Of a stretch of 64,000 bases of DNA, positions 8,990 to 20,244 are shown one piece after another. Numbering within the stretch: position 1 is the first letter of the stretch; every line of letters begins with the position of its first letter. The stretch is from Chryseobacterium sp. POL2 (lineage in GTDB: Bacteria; Bacteroidota; Bacteroidia; Flavobacteriales; Weeksellaceae). Position numbers and translations under genes: made by a program. The DNA is taken from contig NZ_CP049298.1 of the NCBI RefSeq assembly GCF_011058315.1, positions 2,170,001-2,234,000 on the forward strand, read 5' to 3'. The notes beneath the pieces are model-generated. The model was not told the origin of the DNA and made no database searches. It saw nothing but the letters and a program-made list of their open reading frames with translations.

Positions 8990-9213
8990 TAATTTAATTT
9001 TTTAATAAAAACATGATAAAGTTGAACCAAAGCTAAAATCCCATTAGGAATAATAACTGGCCACAACATTCCGTTGAAAATACCATAGATAACGAAGCAG
9101 ATACAACCAAAAAAATTGATGATTCTAATAATTCTGACTTTATTGGTTAAAAAACTTCCAATAATAAATACAGAAGCCAGATAGCCAACATATTCTACCC
9201 AATTATTACCCAT
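8989..9213 (-). CDS. Small three-helix membrane protein (YgjV-like)
   Basis: A 74-residue protein made almost entirely of three hydrophobic helices (near 8-24, 30-48 and 52-70). The pattern GYLASVFIIGSFL...RIINFFGCICFVIYGI resembles the inner-membrane YgjV/SemiSWEET-like small proteins common in Bacteroidetes. Function unknown; a transport or scaffold role is possible. Its stop overlaps the start of the glycosyltransferase (TAATG), which suggests a functional pair. Confidence 0.7.
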   Translation of the reverse strand: MGNNWVEYVGYLASVFIIGSFLTNKVRIIRIINFFGCICFVIYGIFNGMLWPVIIPNGILALVQLYHVFIKKLN

Positions 9214-9376
9214 GATTTCTAGTTTTTACAAACTTACAGAATTTTGAGATTTGAGAGAAAATTAATGTCATAAAGTCCATTTTTTTAGAATGGTAACAAA
9301 TTTGCAAAACAAAAAATGTAAAATTCAATAATATTTGTTGTAATTTTAAAATAACTTATTAACACGGAGATAAAAA

Positions 9377-11905
9377 ATGGATTATAAATTTTCAGATGGC
9401 TTGAACCGCGTGTTCAAACAGAGTAAAAACGAAGCAAGGCGTCTCCAAAGCGAGTTTCTTAATACCGAACATTTTTTGCTAGGAATTATTAAAACTGAAA
9501 ACTCTGCTAAAGAAATCCTTGAAGGTCTTCATGCTGACCTTACACAAATCCGAAGAAAAATAGAAACAATTAGCACAGCTAACAGTAATCCTTTTGTGAG
9601 CAATATGGGAAGTATTTCGCTGACCAAAATGGCTGACCAATCGGTAAAAAGATCAGAGTTGGAGTGCAGACAATATCAATCTTCGGAGATTAATACAGTA
9701 CATTTGTTATTAGGCATTTTGTATAAACAGGAAGATCCAACTTCAAATATTCTGCAAGCTTACGATATCGATTACAAAAGCGTACAAAACGAATATCAAA
9801 AGATGTTGAAAAATACAGATCAGCTTCCACAAAATAGCGCCTATGACGATGACGACGAAAGAGAAGATTTTTCACAAATGAAAAAACCGACCGGAAATCT
9901 AGGAACAGGCAAAAGCAAAACACCAACACTTGATAATTTCGGTAGAGATTTGACAGCCTTAGCCAAAGACGATAAGCTAGATCCTGTTATCGGTCGCGAA
10001 AAAGAAATTGAACGCGTTTCGCAAATCTTATCAAGAAGAAAGAAAAACAATCCACTTCTAATAGGTGAGCCTGGCGTTGGAAAATCTGCGATTGCCGAAG
10101 GTCTTGCGCTTAGAATTCATCAGAAAAAAGTATCGCGTGTTCTTTACGGAAAACGTGTGATTACTTTGGATTTGGCGAGTTTGGTTGCTGGTACAAAATA
10201 CCGAGGACAATTCGAAGAACGCATGAAAGCCATCATGACCGAGTTGGAGAAAAACCGCGATGTCATCTTGTTTATCGACGAGTTGCATACCATTGTTGGT
10301 GCGGGAAGTTCTACAGGAAGTTTGGATGCTTCTAATATGTTCAAACCAGCATTAGCACGTGGCGAAATTCAAGTAATAGGCGCAACAACTTTGGACGAAT
10401 ACAGACAGTACATCGAGAAAGACGGTGCATTGGAACGTCGTTTCCAAAAAGTAATGGTCGAGCCTACGTCGGTTGAAGAAACCATTCAGATTTTGCATCA
10501 GATTAAAGATAAATACGAGGAGCACCACAATGTTCATTATTCTGATGAAGCCATTAATGCTTGTGTTAATTTAACTTCTCGATATATCACAGATCGTTTT
10601 TTACCAGACAAAGCGATTGATGCGATGGACGAAGCAGGATCTCGTGTTTACATCAAAAACATGAAAGTTCCTACCGAGATTATTGACTTTGAAAATAAAA
10701 TCGAGGAAGTTAAAGAGCAGAAACAACAAGCGGTTAAAAAACAAGATTACCTTGAGGCTCGAAAACTGAAAGATGAAGAAGAACGTCTCCAGATAGAGCT
10801 TAATCTGGCTCAGGAAAACTGGGATAAAGATGTTAAAGAAAAGAAAGAAGAAGTTACCGAAGAAAGTGTTGCAGAAGTTGTATCCATGATGAGTGGCGTC
10901 CCCGTAACTAAAGTTGGTAAAAACGAACTTGACAAACTTTCTGCAATGGATAACAAGCTTAATGGTAAAGTTATAGGGCAAGAAGAAGCAGTTAAAAAAG
11001 TGGTAAAAGCCATCCAGCGCAACAGAGCTGGACTTAAAGATCCTAACAGACCTATCGGGACCTTTATATTCTTAGGAACAACAGGCGTTGGTAAAACCGA
11101 GTTGGCAAAAGTGATGGCTCGTGAACTTTTCGATTCTGATGATGCGTTGATTAGAATTGATATGAGTGAATATATGGAGAAGTTTGCGATATCAAGATTA
11201 GTTGGTGCGCCTCCAGGTTACGTTGGATATGAAGAAGGCGGACAATTAACCGAAGCGGTAAGACGTAAGCCTTATGCTGTAATCCTGCTAGATGAAATCG
11301 AAAAAGCACATCCTGATGTATTCAACATTTTATTACAAATTTTGGACGAAGGGCATGTTACCGACAGCCTTGGTAGAAAAATTGATTTCAGAAATACCAT
11401 TATTATTTTAACTTCCAACATTGGGACAAGAGATCTTAAAGACTTTGGTGACGGTGTAGGATTCGGGACTTCTGCAAAGAAAACTACGTCGGACGCAAGA
11501 GCGAGAAGCACTATTGAAAATGCTCTGAAAAAAGCTTTTGCTCCAGAATTCTTAAACCGTATTGATGATATTATTATTTTCAATTCATTAGAAAAAGAAG
11601 ACATTAAGAAAATTATCGATCTTGAACTTAACAAGCTTTATTCAAGAATTGAAAAACTTGGTTATAAAGTACAGTTAACTGACGAGGCTCGTGACTTCAT
11701 CGCGGAAAAAGGTTGGGACAAAGATTTTGGAGCTAGACCTCTGAAACGTGCTATCCAAAAATATATTGAAGATCTACTTGCCGAAATGCTTGTCAACAAG
11801 CAAATGAAAGAAGGTCAACTAATTACATTAAAACTTAATGATACCAAAGATGCTTTGGAGAACGAAACGCCTAAGAAAGAGCGTAAAAAAGAAAGTGCTG
11901 ACTAA
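9377..11905 (+). CDS. clpC: ATP-dependent Clp protease ATP-binding subunit ClpC
   Basis: A Hsp100 unfoldase that feeds proteins to ClpP. The 842 residues have an N-terminal double Clp-N repeat (residues 1-145), AAA-1 with Walker A GEPGVGKS near 231 and Walker B VILFIDELHT, a UVR-type coiled middle domain near 437-475 (EEVKEQKQQAVKKQDYLEARKLKDEEE in outline), and AAA-2 with Walker A GTTGVGKT near 567. The sensor motif GARPLKRAIQ lies near the C-terminus. The UVR segment and short M-domain favour ClpC over ClpB. The C-terminal tail is charged (KKERKKESAD). It appears monocistronic, with its own strong terminator. Confidence 0.95.
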   Translation: MDYKFSDGLNRVFKQSKNEARRLQSEFLNTEHFLLGIIKTENSAKEILEGLHADLTQIRRKIETISTANSNPFVSNMGSISLTKMADQSVKRSELECRQYQSSEINTVHLLLGILYKQEDPTSNILQAYDIDYKSVQNEYQKMLKNTDQLPQNSAYDDDDEREDFSQMKKPTGNLGTGKSKTPTLDNFGRDLTALAKDDKLDPVIGREKEIERVSQILSRRKKNNPLLIGEPGVGKSAIAEGLALRIHQKKVSRVLYGKRVITLDLASLVAGTKYRGQFEERMKAIMTELEKNRDVILFIDELHTIVGAGSSTGSLDASNMFKPALARGEIQVIGATTLDEYRQYIEKDGALERRFQKVMVEPTSVEETIQILHQIKDKYEEHHNVHYSDEAINACVNLTSRYITDRFLPDKAIDAMDEAGSRVYIKNMKVPTEIIDFENKIEEVKEQKQQAVKKQDYLEARKLKDEEERLQIELNLAQENWDKDVKEKKEEVTEESVAEVVSMMSGVPVTKVGKNELDKLSAMDNKLNGKVIGQEEAVKKVVKAIQRNRAGLKDPNRPIGTFIFLGTTGVGKTELAKVMARELFDSDDALIRIDMSEYMEKFAISRLVGAPPGYVGYEEGGQLTEAVRRKPYAVILLDEIEKAHPDVFNILLQILDEGHVTDSLGRKIDFRNTIIILTSNIGTRDLKDFGDGVGFGTSAKKTTSDARARSTIENALKKAFAPEFLNRIDDIIIFNSLEKEDIKKIIDLELNKLYSRIEKLGYKVQLTDEARDFIAEKGWDKDFGARPLKRAIQKYIEDLLAEMLVNKQMKEGQLITLKLNDTKDALENETPKKERKKESAD

Positions 11906-11923
11906 GCATTATTTCATATCTGC

Positions 11924-11964
11924 AAAACAACGCGACATCCAATTTTTGGATGTCGCGTTGTTTT
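11924..11964 (+). terminator. Strong terminator after clpC
   Basis: A perfect 17-bp stem (5' arm 11924-11940, 3' arm 11948-11964; core CAACGCGACATCC) with a 7-base loop ending in TTTT. It is nearly symmetric, so it may also stop the convergent M48 gene. Confidence 0.9.
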
Positions 11965-11989
11965 ATACAGATTTCAAAAATATCTTTAT

Positions 11990-12793
11990 CTATTTACCTC
12001 CTGCTGCTTTGTAATATTGCAAAGCTTCTGGCATTGCAGCATTAATATCAGCTATTCTACTTTCTGGGTTGGGGTGGGTTGATAAGAATTGTGGTGTAGA
12101 ACCACCTTTGGAAGACGCCTGCATTCTTTCCCAAAAAGAAGGTGCTGTTCTAGGATCATAACCCGCCATAGCCATTAAGATTAATCCCATTTTATCCGCT
12201 TCTAATTCTTGTTTTCTACCATAAGCCAAAAGTCCAACTTGCGCACCAACAGGGTAAACTTGTTGAAAAATACTCGCCCATTGCGCATTATTGATAGTGC
12301 TTCCCAAAATGGCCCCACCATATTGTGCTAACATAGCTTGAGAAATACGCTCATTACCATGTCCTGCCAGGGCATGTGATACCTCGTGGCCCATAACCAC
12401 AGCCAATCCATTATCATCTTTCGTTACAGGAAGAATTCCAGTATATACCGCAACTTTTCCACCCGGCATACACCAAGCATTAAGTTGTGAATCTTGTAAC
12501 AGATTGAATTCCCAATTATAATTAGCTAATTCCGATTGTCTGCCGATACTTGTGTAATACTTCTCTGCAGCCGTTTTTATATTCATTCCAACACTTTTTA
12601 CTCGATTAGCGTCGGCAGTGCCAGTAACAACTTTTGCTTTAGAAAGTGTTGTTTTATATTCTTGCGAAGCCATTGTAGCAATCTCCGAATTGTTTGCAAA
12701 CTGAATAGAAGAACGTCCTGTAATAGGATTTGTAACGCAGCCCATTAAACTTAATGAGAATAAACCTAGCCCTAATATGTGTTTTGATTTCAT
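11990..12793 (-). CDS. M48-family metalloprotease lipoprotein
   Basis: A 267-residue zinc protease anchored as a lipoprotein (SLMGC, cysteine 19). The zinc-binding motif is GHEVSHALAGH with HEVSH at residues 136-140. The third ligand glutamate lies in KQELEADKMGLILM. This matches the LoiP/YcaL/BepA-like group of periplasmic M48 proteases that degrade or assist outer-membrane proteins. I chose the ATG at 12793, which gives a good lipoprotein signal; a TTG at 12799 adds only two residues. Confidence 0.9.
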   Translation of the reverse strand: MKSKHILGLGLFSLSLMGCVTNPITGRSSIQFANNSEIATMASQEYKTTLSKAKVVTGTADANRVKSVGMNIKTAAEKYYTSIGRQSELANYNWEFNLLQDSQLNAWCMPGGKVAVYTGILPVTKDDNGLAVVMGHEVSHALAGHGNERISQAMLAQYGGAILGSTINNAQWASIFQQVYPVGAQVGLLAYGRKQELEADKMGLILMAMAGYDPRTAPSFWERMQASSKGGSTPQFLSTHPNPESRIADINAAMPEALQYYKAAGGK

Positions 12794-12869
12794 AGTCAAT
12801 TATTTATAGATAATTTTTCAATTAACAATTTTTATTCCAAATATCTTAATTAATCTTTAGCTTTTGCAT

Positions 12870-12877
12870 TAATTTTG
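12870..12877 (+). promoter_or_regulatory. Possible -7 promoter element
   Basis: TAATTTTG matches the Bacteroidetes TAnnTTTG box, 22 bases before the ATG of the DUF4251 gene. No clear TTG -33 box at the expected distance. Confidence 0.35.
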
Positions 12878-12899
12878 CTTTCATTCAAAAAAAAATGAA

Positions 12900-13430
12900 A
12901 TGAAAAATATCATTCTTATCATAGCAAGCGCTGCAACATTGCTTCTAAGTTCTTGTAGCACACAATCTTATATGGAACCTACCGCCATAAATACTGTTGT
13001 AGAACAATCGGAATTTAATTTTAATGCCAAATCAGCTTTACCCACCAACATCGATGTTCTCAATGTTATGAACTCTTTACCAGGCACAACATCTAACAGG
13101 ATTACAACGCTTGATAGCGGTTATGGCTTTGAATTAAAAACAGGGAAATTTGAGGTAATACTTCCCTATTTCGGGAGATTATATAATCCGTCATTAGGCG
13201 ATCTTAACAAGAATTCATTCAGATTTGAATCGACTGACTTTAAAGTTTCAAAAACGAAAAATAAAAAAGGAAATTGGATTGTAACCATCAATGTTAATGA
13301 CAAACAAAATATGCCAACTTTTATTTTAGAAATTTTTAAAACTGGAAGCGCTTTTTTATCAGTAAGTGCTAACGACAGACAACCTATTAGTTACGATGGC
13401 TACATTTCTAACTTATCTGCGGAAAAATAA
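12900..13430 (+). CDS. DUF4251 domain lipoprotein
   Basis: A 176-residue lipoprotein (LLLSSC, cysteine near 19). The mature part has the DUF4251 pattern: a strand region, a glycine/aromatic LPYFGRLYNPSLG motif near residue 90, and then F.STDFKVSKTKNKKGNW. This family is found mainly in Bacteroidetes and its role is unknown. It converges on meaB with only two bases between stop codons and no obvious terminator. Confidence 0.8.
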   Translation: MKNIILIIASAATLLLSSCSTQSYMEPTAINTVVEQSEFNFNAKSALPTNIDVLNVMNSLPGTTSNRITTLDSGYGFELKTGKFEVILPYFGRLYNPSLGDLNKNSFRFESTDFKVSKTKNKKGNWIVTINVNDKQNMPTFILEIFKTGSAFLSVSANDRQPISYDGYISNLSAEK

Positions 13431-13432
13431 TT

Positions 13433-14419
13433 TTAAGAATTCAATAATTTTTTTACAAAATCTCGTGCCTCGGAGCTTGGATTAGCCAATAATTCTGAGG
13501 CATTTTTTTGATGTGTTTTAAAGGCTTCATCGAGGCTTTCATTCTTTTTAGTTTGTTCCAAAATATAAGCCTGTACCCAATATTGAAATCGTTTTTCGGC
13601 TTGTAATTTGCGCACCGTTTCGAAGCGTCCTGTTTTCTTTTTAAGATTTATAAACTCATCGATTTTTTCGTAAACTTTCTCCAAACCTTCGTGATAAAGC
13701 GCCGAACCGAGCATCACAGGAACTTTCCAATCTTTCTCTTTGGATGGAAGAAATTGAAGCGCGCGCATCAACTCCAGCTTGGTGTTTTTGGCTTGTTGAA
13801 GATTCTCTTCCGAAACTTTATTAATAAAAATAAGGTCAACCATTTCCATAATACCTCGTTTGATACCTTGCAATTCGTCGCCGCCACCAATAATTTTTAA
13901 GAATAAAAAAACATCCGAAATATCGGCTACCAATACTTCGCTTTGTCCTACACCAACGGTTTCGATTAAAATATAATCATAACCAGCCGCTTCACAAATC
14001 AACATCGTTTCAAAAGTCGCATTAGCAACGCCGCCTAAAAATCCCGAACTAGGACTTGGTCTGATAAAAGCATTAGGCTCTTTTGCCAAATCTTCCATCC
14101 TGGTTTTATCGCCCAAAATACTTCCTTTATTAAGCGCAGAACTAGGATCGATAGCAAGCACAGCAACGCGTTTTCCGTTTTTTATGGCAAGTTGTCCAAA
14201 ACTTTCTATAAAAGTAGATTTTCCGGCACCCGGAACACCTGTAATCCCTACACGAATCGATTTTCCTGTGAGTGGCATAATGGCGTTCAGCAATTGTTCT
14301 GCTTTTTCGCGATGTTCTGCTTTTTTACTTTCAACCAAAGTTATTGCTTTGGCAATCAATCGTTTGTTGCCTGATCTTATGCCGTCAATTAAAGTTTCTA
14401 AAGATAATTCAATGCTCAT
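13433..14419 (-). CDS. meaB: Methylmalonyl-CoA mutase-associated GTPase MeaB
   Basis: A G3E P-loop GTPase that gates adenosylcobalamin loading and protects methylmalonyl-CoA mutase. The 328 residues contain Walker A GVPGAGKST near residue 62, the LAIDPSS switch, ETVGVGQSE and the guanine-recognition region FINKVSEEN. The mutase large-subunit gene lies about 1.9 kb upstream in the same orientation, but a cytochrome gene on the other strand and an IS element separate them. The two therefore do not form an operon here. Confidence 0.93.
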   Translation of the reverse strand: MSIELSLETLIDGIRSGNKRLIAKAITLVESKKAEHREKAEQLLNAIMPLTGKSIRVGITGVPGAGKSTFIESFGQLAIKNGKRVAVLAIDPSSALNKGSILGDKTRMEDLAKEPNAFIRPSPSSGFLGGVANATFETMLICEAAGYDYILIETVGVGQSEVLVADISDVFLFLKIIGGGDELQGIKRGIMEMVDLIFINKVSEENLQQAKNTKLELMRALQFLPSKEKDWKVPVMLGSALYHEGLEKVYEKIDEFINLKKKTGRFETVRKLQAEKRFQYWVQAYILEQTKKNESLDEAFKTHQKNASELLANPSSEARDFVKKLLNS

Positions 14420-14511
14420 CTTCCGAATTTGGAATGTTTACAAATTGTTTTAAACTTGGCTATTTTGATTTATAAATTTATAAATTTGGGTTAGCTCAGA
14501 ATTCAAAATTA

Positions 14512-14805
14512 ATGAAAAAATACCTATATACAGCAGTTTTTGCAATGACTTTGGTCTATTCTTGTACATCGCAAAGTAACGTCAATACCCAAGGAAACTC
14601 TTATGGTGCAACTACGGAACAACTGGCTACAGCCAAAACACTCTATGATGCACGTTGTGGAAAATGCCATGATCTACCGGCTACAACCGACCATACAGCC
14701 GAAGATTGGAAGCCAATTATTGAGCGAATGACGCCAAAAGCAAAATTAACCGCCGAAGAAGGCAATTGGATATTGGCTTATGTAAGCACCAATGCAAAAC
14801 AATAA
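14512..14805 (+). CDS. Monohaem c-type cytochrome lipoprotein
   Basis: A 97-residue exported electron carrier. The signal ends in a lipobox (LVYSC, cysteine 18). The haem-attachment motif CGKCH is at residues 49-53. A methionine in ERMTPKAKL near 74 is the likely sixth ligand. One haem is expected. It lies between meaB and the IS element, with no obvious redox partner adjacent. Confidence 0.85.
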   Translation: MKKYLYTAVFAMTLVYSCTSQSNVNTQGNSYGATTEQLATAKTLYDARCGKCHDLPATTDHTAEDWKPIIERMTPKAKLTAEEGNWILAYVSTNAKQ

Positions 14806-14836
14806 AACCCATTCACATTTTTATATTAAACTAAAC

Positions 14837-14868
14837 AAGCGTGCCGTTCATAAATGAACGGCGCGCTT
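14837..14868. terminator. Intrinsic terminator between cytochrome gene and IS element
   Basis: A 14-bp stem with one G-T pair (arms 14837-14850 and 14855-14868) and a TAAA loop, followed by TATTTTTATG. Before the IS inserted it probably served both the cytochrome gene and the convergent mutase gene. Confidence 0.88.
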
Positions 14869-14925
14869 TATTTTTATGTTTTTGTCCCGTCCTGAAATAG
14901 CGATACAAAAAAAATAATCGTTATT

Positions 14926-15354
14926 ATGGAAGAAAGAAACAATTATGTCAAACGCACTCAGCGAGATTACAGTATGTCTTTTAAGTTGAGTGTTGTAAAA
15001 GAAATCGAGTGTGGGGAGTTATCTACTGTGGGTGCTTGCCGTAAGTATGGCATCCAATCTCGAAGCACAGTTGTGAGTTGGCTCAGAAAATTTGGTACCT
15101 TTGATTGGGAGAACCAAACACCTTCGAATATGCCAAAGTCACCACAACAAAAGATTATGGAGCTTGAAGCTCAAGTAAAACTTTTGCAAAAACAGAAGAC
15201 CTTTCTTGAAAAACAGGCTTATGTGGCTGATAAAAAAGCCATTATTTTCGATATGATGATTAACCTTGCCGAAGAGGAATATCAAATTGATATACGAAAA
15301 AACTCACCACCCGAACTATCGAATCTTTCCGAAGGGAACAAAAAGAAACTATAA
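14926..15354 (+). CDS. IS3-family transposase OrfA
   Basis: A 142-residue DNA-binding subunit. The N-terminal part is a helix-turn-helix of the IS3 OrfA type (SFKLSVVKEIECGELSTVG, then CRKYGI and TVVSWLRKFG). A leucine-zipper-like coiled coil follows (IMELEAQVKLLQKQKTFLEKQ). A slippery heptamer A_AAA_AAC at 15297-15303 lies in the OrfA reading frame and would allow a -1 shift into OrfB. Unshifted translation ends at 15354. Confidence 0.88.
   Translation: MEERNNYVKRTQRDYSMSFKLSVVKEIECGELSTVGACRKYGIQSRSTVVSWLRKFGTFDWENQTPSNMPKSPQQKIMELEAQVKLLQKQKTFLEKQAYVADKKAIIFDMMINLAEEEYQIDIRKNSPPELSNLSEGNKKKL
15297..15303 (+). promoter_or_regulatory. Putative -1 ribosomal frameshift site
   Basis: AAAAAAC reads as A_AAA_AAC in the OrfA frame, the classical -1 slippery pattern. 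The OrfB frame is open from 15291, without an ATG before 15369. A shift here joins OrfA to residues ending CELFGVDRQVYYR, the expected start of the IS3 catalytic domain. C_AAA_AAG at 15339-15345 is a weaker alternative. Confidence 0.6.
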
Positions 15355-15368
15355 GTTTCTCCTGTGAA

Positions 15369-16214
15369 TTGTTCGGGGTTGACCGACAGGTTTATTATCG
15401 TCATTTGAAACGAAGAGCAAAGCGGCAACAAAATGCACAGCAGGTTGTGGATTGGGTAGCAGAGCTGCGAATGATTCATCCAAAAATGGGTGGAAAGAAA
15501 CTGTATTTTCTTTTGAAAGAGAAACTTGAAAATTTAAGAATTGGCAGAGACAAATTCTTTGACTTCTTAAGGGCTAACCATTTGTTAATCATTCCCAAAA
15601 GAAGTTATCACAAAACTACCAATTCGTATCATCGTTTTAAGAAACATAAAAATTTAATTAAAGATTATCAATGCAGAAAACCAAATAATGTATGGGTGTC
15701 GGATATCACCTACTTGGGAAACAGAGAAAACCCAGCCTATTTAAGCTTGATAACCGATGCTTATTCTAAGAAAATCGTAGGCTTTGATGTGTCGGATTCT
15801 TTGGCTACAGCATCTTGTTTAAATGCTTTAAAAATGGCATTGAAAAAAGAAAACCCGAAGAGTCTTATTCATCACTCGGACAGAGGTTTACAATATTGTT
15901 CCGATGATTATCAAAAGCTATTGAAAAAGCATAAAATCCGTTGTAGTATGACACAAGAATCAGATCCTTATGAGAATGCCATAGCCGAAAGAATCAATGG
16001 AATTTTAAAACAGGAATATGATATTGATAAATTTAATGTAGATTTGAATACAAGAAAGATTTTGGTCAAACAAACCGTAGAGATTTATAATGAGTTAAGA
16101 CCGCATTTGTCAAACTATTATTTAACACCGATGCAAATGCACCAGCAACAAGATTTAATACCAAAATCGTACAAAAAGAAAAACAGTACAAATACGAATA
16201 TATGTACTGTTTAA
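15369..16214 (+). CDS. IS3-family transposase OrfB (DDE integrase)
   Basis: A 281-residue catalytic subunit as counted from a TTG at 15369, probably made as an OrfA-OrfB fusion by -1 frameshifting because the frame is open back to 15291 without an ATG. The rve integrase core has its acidic triad in VWVSDITYLG, LIHHSDRGLQY and ENAIAERINGILKQEY. The C-terminal YNELRPHLS and LTPMQMHQQ are typical. No disruption is seen. Confidence 0.88.
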   Translation: MFGVDRQVYYRHLKRRAKRQQNAQQVVDWVAELRMIHPKMGGKKLYFLLKEKLENLRIGRDKFFDFLRANHLLIIPKRSYHKTTNSYHRFKKHKNLIKDYQCRKPNNVWVSDITYLGNRENPAYLSLITDAYSKKIVGFDVSDSLATASCLNALKMALKKENPKSLIHHSDRGLQYCSDDYQKLLKKHKIRCSMTQESDPYENAIAERINGILKQEYDIDKFNVDLNTRKILVKQTVEIYNELRPHLSNYYLTPMQMHQQQDLIPKSYKKKNSTNTNICTV

Positions 16215-16273
16215 AATAAAATTTTATTGGTCTAATCCTGTATCATTTTTTCAGGACGTTACAAGGTTTAAAA

Positions 16274-18394
<2,121 letters not shown>

Positions 18395-18479
18395 ATTGGG
18401 ATATTTATCCCCGTAAATTTACGACTTTTGAAGGAATTATTCTAAATCAGACGCTTAAAATAGAAATTATCCCCAAAAA

Positions 18480-18710
18480 TTAGTTATCATCATCCTTTTT
18501 ATAAAATTGATTAAGAAGTTCTGTCGCTTTTTCAAGATGTTGTTTCGCAACCTTTAACTGAACGCCTCCCGATGTCAAATTAAAAACATTATATGTATTC
18601 GCAAGCACATTCCCGAATACAAAGCATTCGATATCATTAGTTTCTAAGAAAGCTTTTATCATTTGTGCTTCTGGCTCTGTATTGAAAACTTTAAGTGTAA
18701 TGAGTTCCAT
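18480..18710 (-). CDS. DUF2007 family protein
   Basis: A 76-residue protein matching DUF2007, annotated in families as a putative signal-transducing protein. The pattern is VFNTEPEAQMIKAFLETNDIECFVFG followed by GVQLKVAKQHLEKATELL. It is soluble, with no signal peptide. Function unknown. It lies 85 bases upstream of the mutase gene on the same strand. Confidence 0.8.
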   Translation of the reverse strand: MELITLKVFNTEPEAQMIKAFLETNDIECFVFGNVLANTYNVFNLTSGGVQLKVAKQHLEKATELLNQFYKKDDDN

Positions 18711-18903
18711 ATTTTTCTATTTGCAATCGTTAATATAATAAATTCACAAGTTAAGAAGAAATTACGCGCCAAAGACGATTAGCGTTTCAAAGCAAATAAC
18801 ATTATTAAGAAATAATTCAAAATTTTTATTAATTCAAAATCAAATAGATAAAGAAATTTTGATCAAAAAAATGATTTTTTTCTATATTTGGAGGTTAACT
18901 GGC

Positions 18904-18934
18904 TTGATTTGATAAAAATTAATCTTTATATTTG
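18904..18934 (+). promoter_or_regulatory. Promoter of tRNA-Asn (copy 1)
   Basis: TTG at 18904-18906, a 20-base spacer, then TATATTTG at 18927-18934, 22 bases before the tRNA. The same TTG-N20-TATATTTG arrangement precedes the second tRNA-Asn. A second TATATTTG lies at 18883-18890 with TTTTG 21 bases upstream. Confidence 0.75.
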
Positions 18935-19074
18935 CACCACTTTAAACAAAGGACATTCCTCCTTAGCTCAGTTGGTTAGAGCATCTGACTGTTAATCAGA
19001 GGGTCGCTGGTTCGAGCCCAGCAGGAGGAGCTTTTAAAAGTAAAACACCTACATTCATCTGTAGGTGTTTTTTT
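18925..19074 (+). repeat. 150-bp repeat containing tRNA-Asn, copy 1
   Basis: Identical over its full length to the reverse complement of 53631-53780. It includes the -7 promoter box, leader, tRNA and terminator, and identity ends abruptly at both sides. Confidence 0.92.
18957..19030 (+). tRNA. tRNA-Asn (GTT), copy 1
   Basis: A 74-nt cloverleaf. Acceptor stem TCCTCCT/AGGAGGA, discriminator G, D-loop AGCTCAGTTGGTTAGAGC, anticodon arm CTGACTGTTAATCAG with anticodon GTT, T-arm CTGGTTCGAGCCCAG. CCA is not encoded. Confidence 0.97.
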
Positions 19075-19075
19075 A
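19042..19075 (+). terminator. Terminator of tRNA-Asn (copy 1)
   Basis: Stem AAAACACCTACA/TGTAGGTGTTTT with loop TTCATC, followed by a T run. Same sequence as the terminator of the other tRNA-Asn copy. Confidence 0.9.
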
Positions 19076-19135
19076 TTAAAAAGAATCGAACAAATAAAAA
19101 ATCATATTTTATCTATTCGATTGATATGTAAAAGT

Positions 19136-20173
19136 TTATCTCGGCAATCGGCTTGCTCTTTTCAAAAGTTCGTTGTTAATATCGTTGATGAGTTGCGGCC
19201 CTTCGTAAATAAATCCTGTATAAAGCTGCACCAAAGAAGCTCCAGCATCCAGTTTCTCCATCGCATCTTTCGCTGAATGAATTCCGCCTACGCCAATAAT
19301 CGGGAAAGCGCGGTTGCTTTTGTCGGCCAAATATTTAATCATTTTTGTAGAACGTTCTCGAATGGGTTTTCCGGAAAGTCCACCGTTGCCGATTTGATCC
19401 AAAACTTCTTTTGTGGTTTTTAAACCTTCTCGGTTAACAGACGTATTCGAAACAATGACTCCTTCTATTTTAGTTTCAGCGACCAAATTGATAATTTCAT
19501 CCAACTGACCGTCGTTCAAATCGGGTGCAATTTTCAAAAGAATAGGTTTAGGATTCGCTTTTGTCACATTAATTTTCTTCACTTCCGTTATCAGTTCTCG
19601 CAGATAACCTACATCTTCCAATTTCGCATGGCTGCTTACATTCGGACAACTTACATTCAGCACAAAATAATCAACGTGTGGATGAAGTCCTTCGAAACAA
19701 TCCAAATAATCTTGGGTATAATTTTCGGGTTTTGTATCGGTATTTTTACCAATATTTCCGCCAATGATAATTTTTCCTTTATTGGATTTCAATTTTTCAA
19801 TCGCAGCTTCTAATCCATCGTTATTAAAGCCCATTCTGTTGATAATTCCGCCATCTTCAATCAGTCGAAACAATCTTTTTTTAGGATTTCCCGCTTGCGC
19901 TCGGGGTGTAACTGTCCCAATTTCCACAAAACCGAAACCTAAATCCGCCAATTCATTAAAAAGCACCGCATTTTTATCAAATCCTGCTGCTAAACCCACT
20001 GGATTTTTAAATTTCAGACCAAAAACTTCCCGTTCCAAACGTTTGTCTACAACAGGTTTTGGGAGAAACATCTTGGTTAAAAAACCAAAGTTCTTAAGCA
20101 TTGAAAATGTAAAGTGATGAACTTCTTCGGGATCGAATTTGAAGAGAATAGGTCGAATGATACTTTTGTACAT
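19136..20173 (-). CDS. pyrD: Dihydroorotate dehydrogenase (quinone), class 2
   Basis: Oxidises dihydroorotate to orotate in pyrimidine synthesis, using FMN and membrane quinone. The 345 residues include the N-terminal helical membrane-docking extension of class 2 enzymes (residues 1-40). FMN motifs follow: [38 protein letters not shown] (catalytic serine position), VIVSNTS and [11 protein letters not shown]. The N-terminal extension and serine base separate it from class 1 enzymes. No other pyr genes are adjacent. Confidence 0.95.
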   Translation of the reverse strand: MYKSIIRPILFKFDPEEVHHFTFSMLKNFGFLTKMFLPKPVVDKRLEREVFGLKFKNPVGLAAGFDKNAVLFNELADLGFGFVEIGTVTPRAQAGNPKKRLFRLIEDGGIINRMGFNNDGLEAAIEKLKSNKGKIIIGGNIGKNTDTKPENYTQDYLDCFEGLHPHVDYFVLNVSCPNVSSHAKLEDVGYLRELITEVKKINVTKANPKPILLKIAPDLNDGQLDEIINLVAETKIEGVIVSNTSVNREGLKTTKEVLDQIGNGGLSGKPIRERSTKMIKYLADKSNRAFPIIGVGGIHSAKDAMEKLDAGASLVQLYTGFIYEGPQLINDINNELLKRASRLPR

Positions 20174-20244
20174 TGGATAAAAGTTTTACAAAAATACTCA
20201 TTTTAAAACAAAGCTTCTATTGATCTACGGTAATTTCTGAAAAT

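Larger units (their letters stand above)
14883..16263 (+). mobile_element. IS3-family insertion sequence, complete
   Basis: A 1381-bp element with imperfect terminal inverted repeats at 14883-14906 and 16240-16263, matching at 19 of 24 positions and sharing the core CGTCCTGAAA and the end GATAC. Ends are TGT...ACA. It carries OrfA (helix-turn-helix) and OrfB (DDE integrase) in the -1 arrangement of IS3 elements. No direct target duplication is visible next to the repeats (GTTTT on the left, AGGTT on the right). It sits 10 bases beyond the stop codon of the mutase gene. Both frames are intact, so it may be active. Confidence 0.88.
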
